Assembly (NCBI GenBank): GCA_035514535.1
Contig: DATKAZ010000071.1
Coordinates: forward strand, 1 to 14,683
Direction of reading: 5' to 3'
Origin: XN24 sp035514535
Lineage (GTDB): Bacteria > Pseudomonadota > Gammaproteobacteria > Steroidobacterales > XN24
DNA: 14,683 bases
The notes under the pieces were generated by a model. That model ran no database searches. It was not told where the DNA came from and was given only the letters and a program-made list of their open reading frames with translations. Positions within the stretch are counted from its first letter, which is position 1, and each line of letters begins with the position of its first letter. Made by a program: the position numbers and the translations under genes. Of this stretch, positions 12,855 to 14,683 are shown piece after piece.

Positions 12855-14683
12855 TCAGCCCTCGAACCCGTCGGCGAAGATCGCCTCGGGAATGTCCTGA
12901 TGCAGGATCACCGCGCATCCGCTGATCGGGCCGAGCGTCGCGCCGCCGCCGGGTTGGCGCAGCCGAAGGACGAAGTACTCGTCGGGCTCGATCTCGAAGT
13001 CGTCGAGCAGGGTGAGCGGAATCATCCGATCCGTAGCGTCGCCGTCGGCCCAGTTCAGCACCGTGTCGATCGGAAGGTAGTCGGCGCCGGCCACGGCGCT
13101 GGCGTCCTCGCTGGTCACCCGCACCGAGACTGCGCCGTCGCTGCCGCCCACACGCCGCACCGTGGCCAGCATGATCGGGCCGAATTCGACCGTCTCGTAG
13201 CGCTTGCTGGAGAAACGCAGGGCGCCGGGCCGCGGCCCGCCGCTGACCTCCACGCAGGGGCCGTGCTCGGAACTGTTGCCCTCCGGGTCGGTGGCGACGG
13301 CGCTGACGAACTGCCCCGCCGGCACCGCCGGCAGGAACACGGCGAGCGCCGCCTCGCCTGCGCCGTCGGTCATGACCTGGGTGTCGCCGAGCACGTGCTG
13401 GGCGTTACCGCGGCCATCCGTGGCGCAATAGGTCGACGCGAAGAACTCGACCCGGTAGCTGGTGTTCGCGGCGCTGGACAGCATGCCCAGGACGTCGGTG
13501 CTGGCGCCGTTGCGGGTCGCCGTGGCCAGCACCGGATGGTTCTGCAGGTCGTTGGCGCCGGCGTCCGCATCGAGCGGGTCGTTGGTGTTGGGCCCGGCGG
13601 GCAGCTGCAGGTCGATCGCCAACTTGTAGGTGCCATGCGGCTCGCCGATCCAGAACACCCGGTTGCCGGCCAGCTCGATTTGGCGTGCGTCCGATGACAC
13701 GACGATGCCGTCCGAGTTGAGATGCGCGATCAGATTGCCGCGCGCCGGGTCGAGCGGATCGCCGATCTGCGCGCCGACGGTGGTCGGGCCGGTGAAATTG
13801 AAGCCCGAATTGCCGCCGAACGGCACCAGCCCGAGCTCGACTCCGTCACCGTAGGGGTCGACGCCGACCCGGTTGCCCTCCACCACGATTTCGCTCGAGA
13901 GCTCGCTGTGCAGAGCGCGGCCGCCGCCGGCGAACGGGCCAAGCTGGCTGCCGCCGGCCCCGGGGTTCGCGATCACGTTGTCGCGCACCGTCGCCCGCAG
14001 CGTGGAGACCAAGGCGATGCCAGTGTGCACGGCCACTACGCTCAGGCCGCTGCGGTCGAGCCCGAGCCAGTTGTTTTCGATCGTGACGTCCTCGATCCGG
14101 TTGTCGGGGAAGAAGCCGCTGTGGGCGCTGACGCCGCCGGTAGTGCCGGCGACCAGATTGCGGTCGGCCGCGGCGGGTCCGCCGATGCGGATCCGGCGCG
14201 CGCCCTCGATGCGGGTACGCCGGGCATGGATGGCGCCGGTGTTGCCGAGCAGCCAACCGTGACCGAGGTCGTTCGGGGTGCGGGCATCGGCGCGCAGACC
14301 GATCACGTTGCCGGCGACCACCGCATCGTCGGCCTCGACCTGGATCGAGATGCCTTTCATGTTCACCAGCGCCAGTCCGCGCACTTCGCTGCCGGGTCCC
14401 TCGCGCAGGTGGATGCCGTGAATGCCGAAGCTCGGTCCGATCGCGTTGAAGTCGAGCTCGATGCGCAGTTCGGCGTCCCAGCCCACCGCCAGGGTATTGG
14501 GACTGGCGCCCGGCTGGCTGTAGCCATCGATCAGCACGGTGTCGTCGCTCGCCGGCAGCGCGGTCTGCACCACGATGGTGTGCGGCCCGGCGCCGGGAAT
14601 GTCGAACACGATCTGGTCCGCGCCGGCCGCCGCGTTGGCGTCGAGGAGGGCCTGCCGCAGGCTGCCCGGGCCGCTGTCGTCGG
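12855..14683 (-). CDS. Secreted parallel beta-helix / Calx-beta protein (5' end outside window)
   Basis: The frame runs from the right edge to TGA 12855-12857; 609 codons are visible. The GTG at 14609 is internal, because DDSGPGSLRQALLDANAAAG precedes it. That SLRQA..DAN segment normally starts these proteins soon after the signal peptide, so little is missing. Most of the chain is a right-handed parallel beta-helix of the NosD/pectate-lyase-like type (VVAGNVIGLRADA, VTIENNWLGLDRSG, TVRDNVIANPG, IVVEGNRVGVDPYGDG). A beta-sandwich (~13250-13520) precedes a Calx-beta domain (~12880-13225) with acidic turns such as DDFEIEPDEYFVLRL and AGADYLP. The tail IFADGFEG recurs, as I recall, at the ends of many exported Xanthomonadales proteins and may be a sorting or secretion signal. 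It is probably a surface or extracellular adhesin-like protein, encoded upstream of the regulator on the same strand. Confidence 0.85.
   Translation of the reverse strand, partial: DDSGPGSLRQALLDANAAAGADQIVFDIPGAGPHTIVVQTALPASDDTVLIDGYSQPGASPNTLAVGWDAELRIELDFNAIGPSFGIHGIHLREGPGSEVRGLALVNMKGISIQVEADDAVVAGNVIGLRADARTPNDLGHGWLLGNTGAIHARRTRIEGARRIRIGGPAAADRNLVAGTTGGVSAHSGFFPDNRIEDVTIENNWLGLDRSGLSVVAVHTGIALVSTLRATVRDNVIANPGAGGSQLGPFAGGGRALHSELSSEIVVEGNRVGVDPYGDGVELGLVPFGGNSGFNFTGPTTVGAQIGDPLDPARGNLIAHLNSDGIVVSSDARQIELAGNRVFWIGEPHGTYKLAIDLQLPAGPNTNDPLDADAGANDLQNHPVLATATRNGASTDVLGMLSSAANTSYRVEFFASTYCATDGRGNAQHVLGDTQVMTDGAGEAALAVFLPAVPAGQFVSAVATDPEGNSSEHGPCVEVSGGPRPGALRFSSKRYETVEFGPIMLATVRRVGGSDGAVSVRVTSEDASAVAGADYLPIDTVLNWADGDATDRMIPLTLLDDFEIEPDEYFVLRLRQPGGGATLGPISGCAVILHQDIPEAIFADGFEG

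Noticed and set aside
14607..14609. GTG 14609 as the start of the beta-helix gene
   Set aside because: The conserved SGPGSLRQALLDANA segment is encoded upstream of it in the same frame up to the window edge.

Overview
This 14.7-kb, high-GC window looks like gammaproteobacterial DNA, most likely Xanthomonadales/Lysobacteraceae. The evidence is at the two ends: a GroEL fragment of the type I associate with that group on the left, and on the right a transmembrane winged-helix/TPR regulator beside a secreted beta-helix protein whose C-terminus reads IFADGFEG. The assignment is inferred from memory of these families, not from a search. No rRNA, tRNA, CRISPR array or intact mobile element is visible.

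Region by region. Bases 1-145 are a minus-strand slice of groEL that loses homology abruptly at its upstream side. Bases 146-536 hold a GC-rich hairpin region and a decayed reading frame of unknown origin. A DUF418-family membrane protein follows (537-2120, +). It appears to start at ATT and carries a DUF3471-like domain in a loop. Bases 2121-2455 have no gene but contain a strong nested hairpin between two copies of CCTGACACC. Next come a collapsed FtsX/MacB-like permease pseudogene (2456-2681), an AraC-family regulator (2722-3627) and a secreted lectin-like beta-sandwich protein (3668-4858). An IS91-type transposase remnant lies on the minus strand (5115-5612). It is followed by a bidirectional terminator and a palindromic intergenic repeat. 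The 3' end of a flavin amine oxidase gene (5757-6008) then overlaps the start of a 1308-residue exported fusion protein (5992-9918). A truncated beta-propeller protein (9922-10323) stops where the homology breaks.

The right-hand part (about 10320-14683) is again coherent: a ToxR/CadC-like regulator with a TPR sensor domain (10383-12725, -) sits downstream of a secreted parallel beta-helix/Calx-beta protein that runs off the right edge (12855-14683, -).

The middle therefore resembles an island or recombination hot spot between two host-like flanks. It holds a few intact genes (DUF418, AraC plus lectin, the giant fusion) among at least five gene remnants. Two remnants, the permease and the IS91 transposase, keep both ends and lack the middle. 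The most unusual intact object is the fusion protein: signal peptide, two NTF2-like domains, an enterochelin-esterase-type hydrolase and twelve PD40 propeller repeats in one chain. It was probably once in an operon with the amine oxidase upstream and the second propeller protein downstream, because the start codons and ribosome binding sites of the genes overlap or abut.
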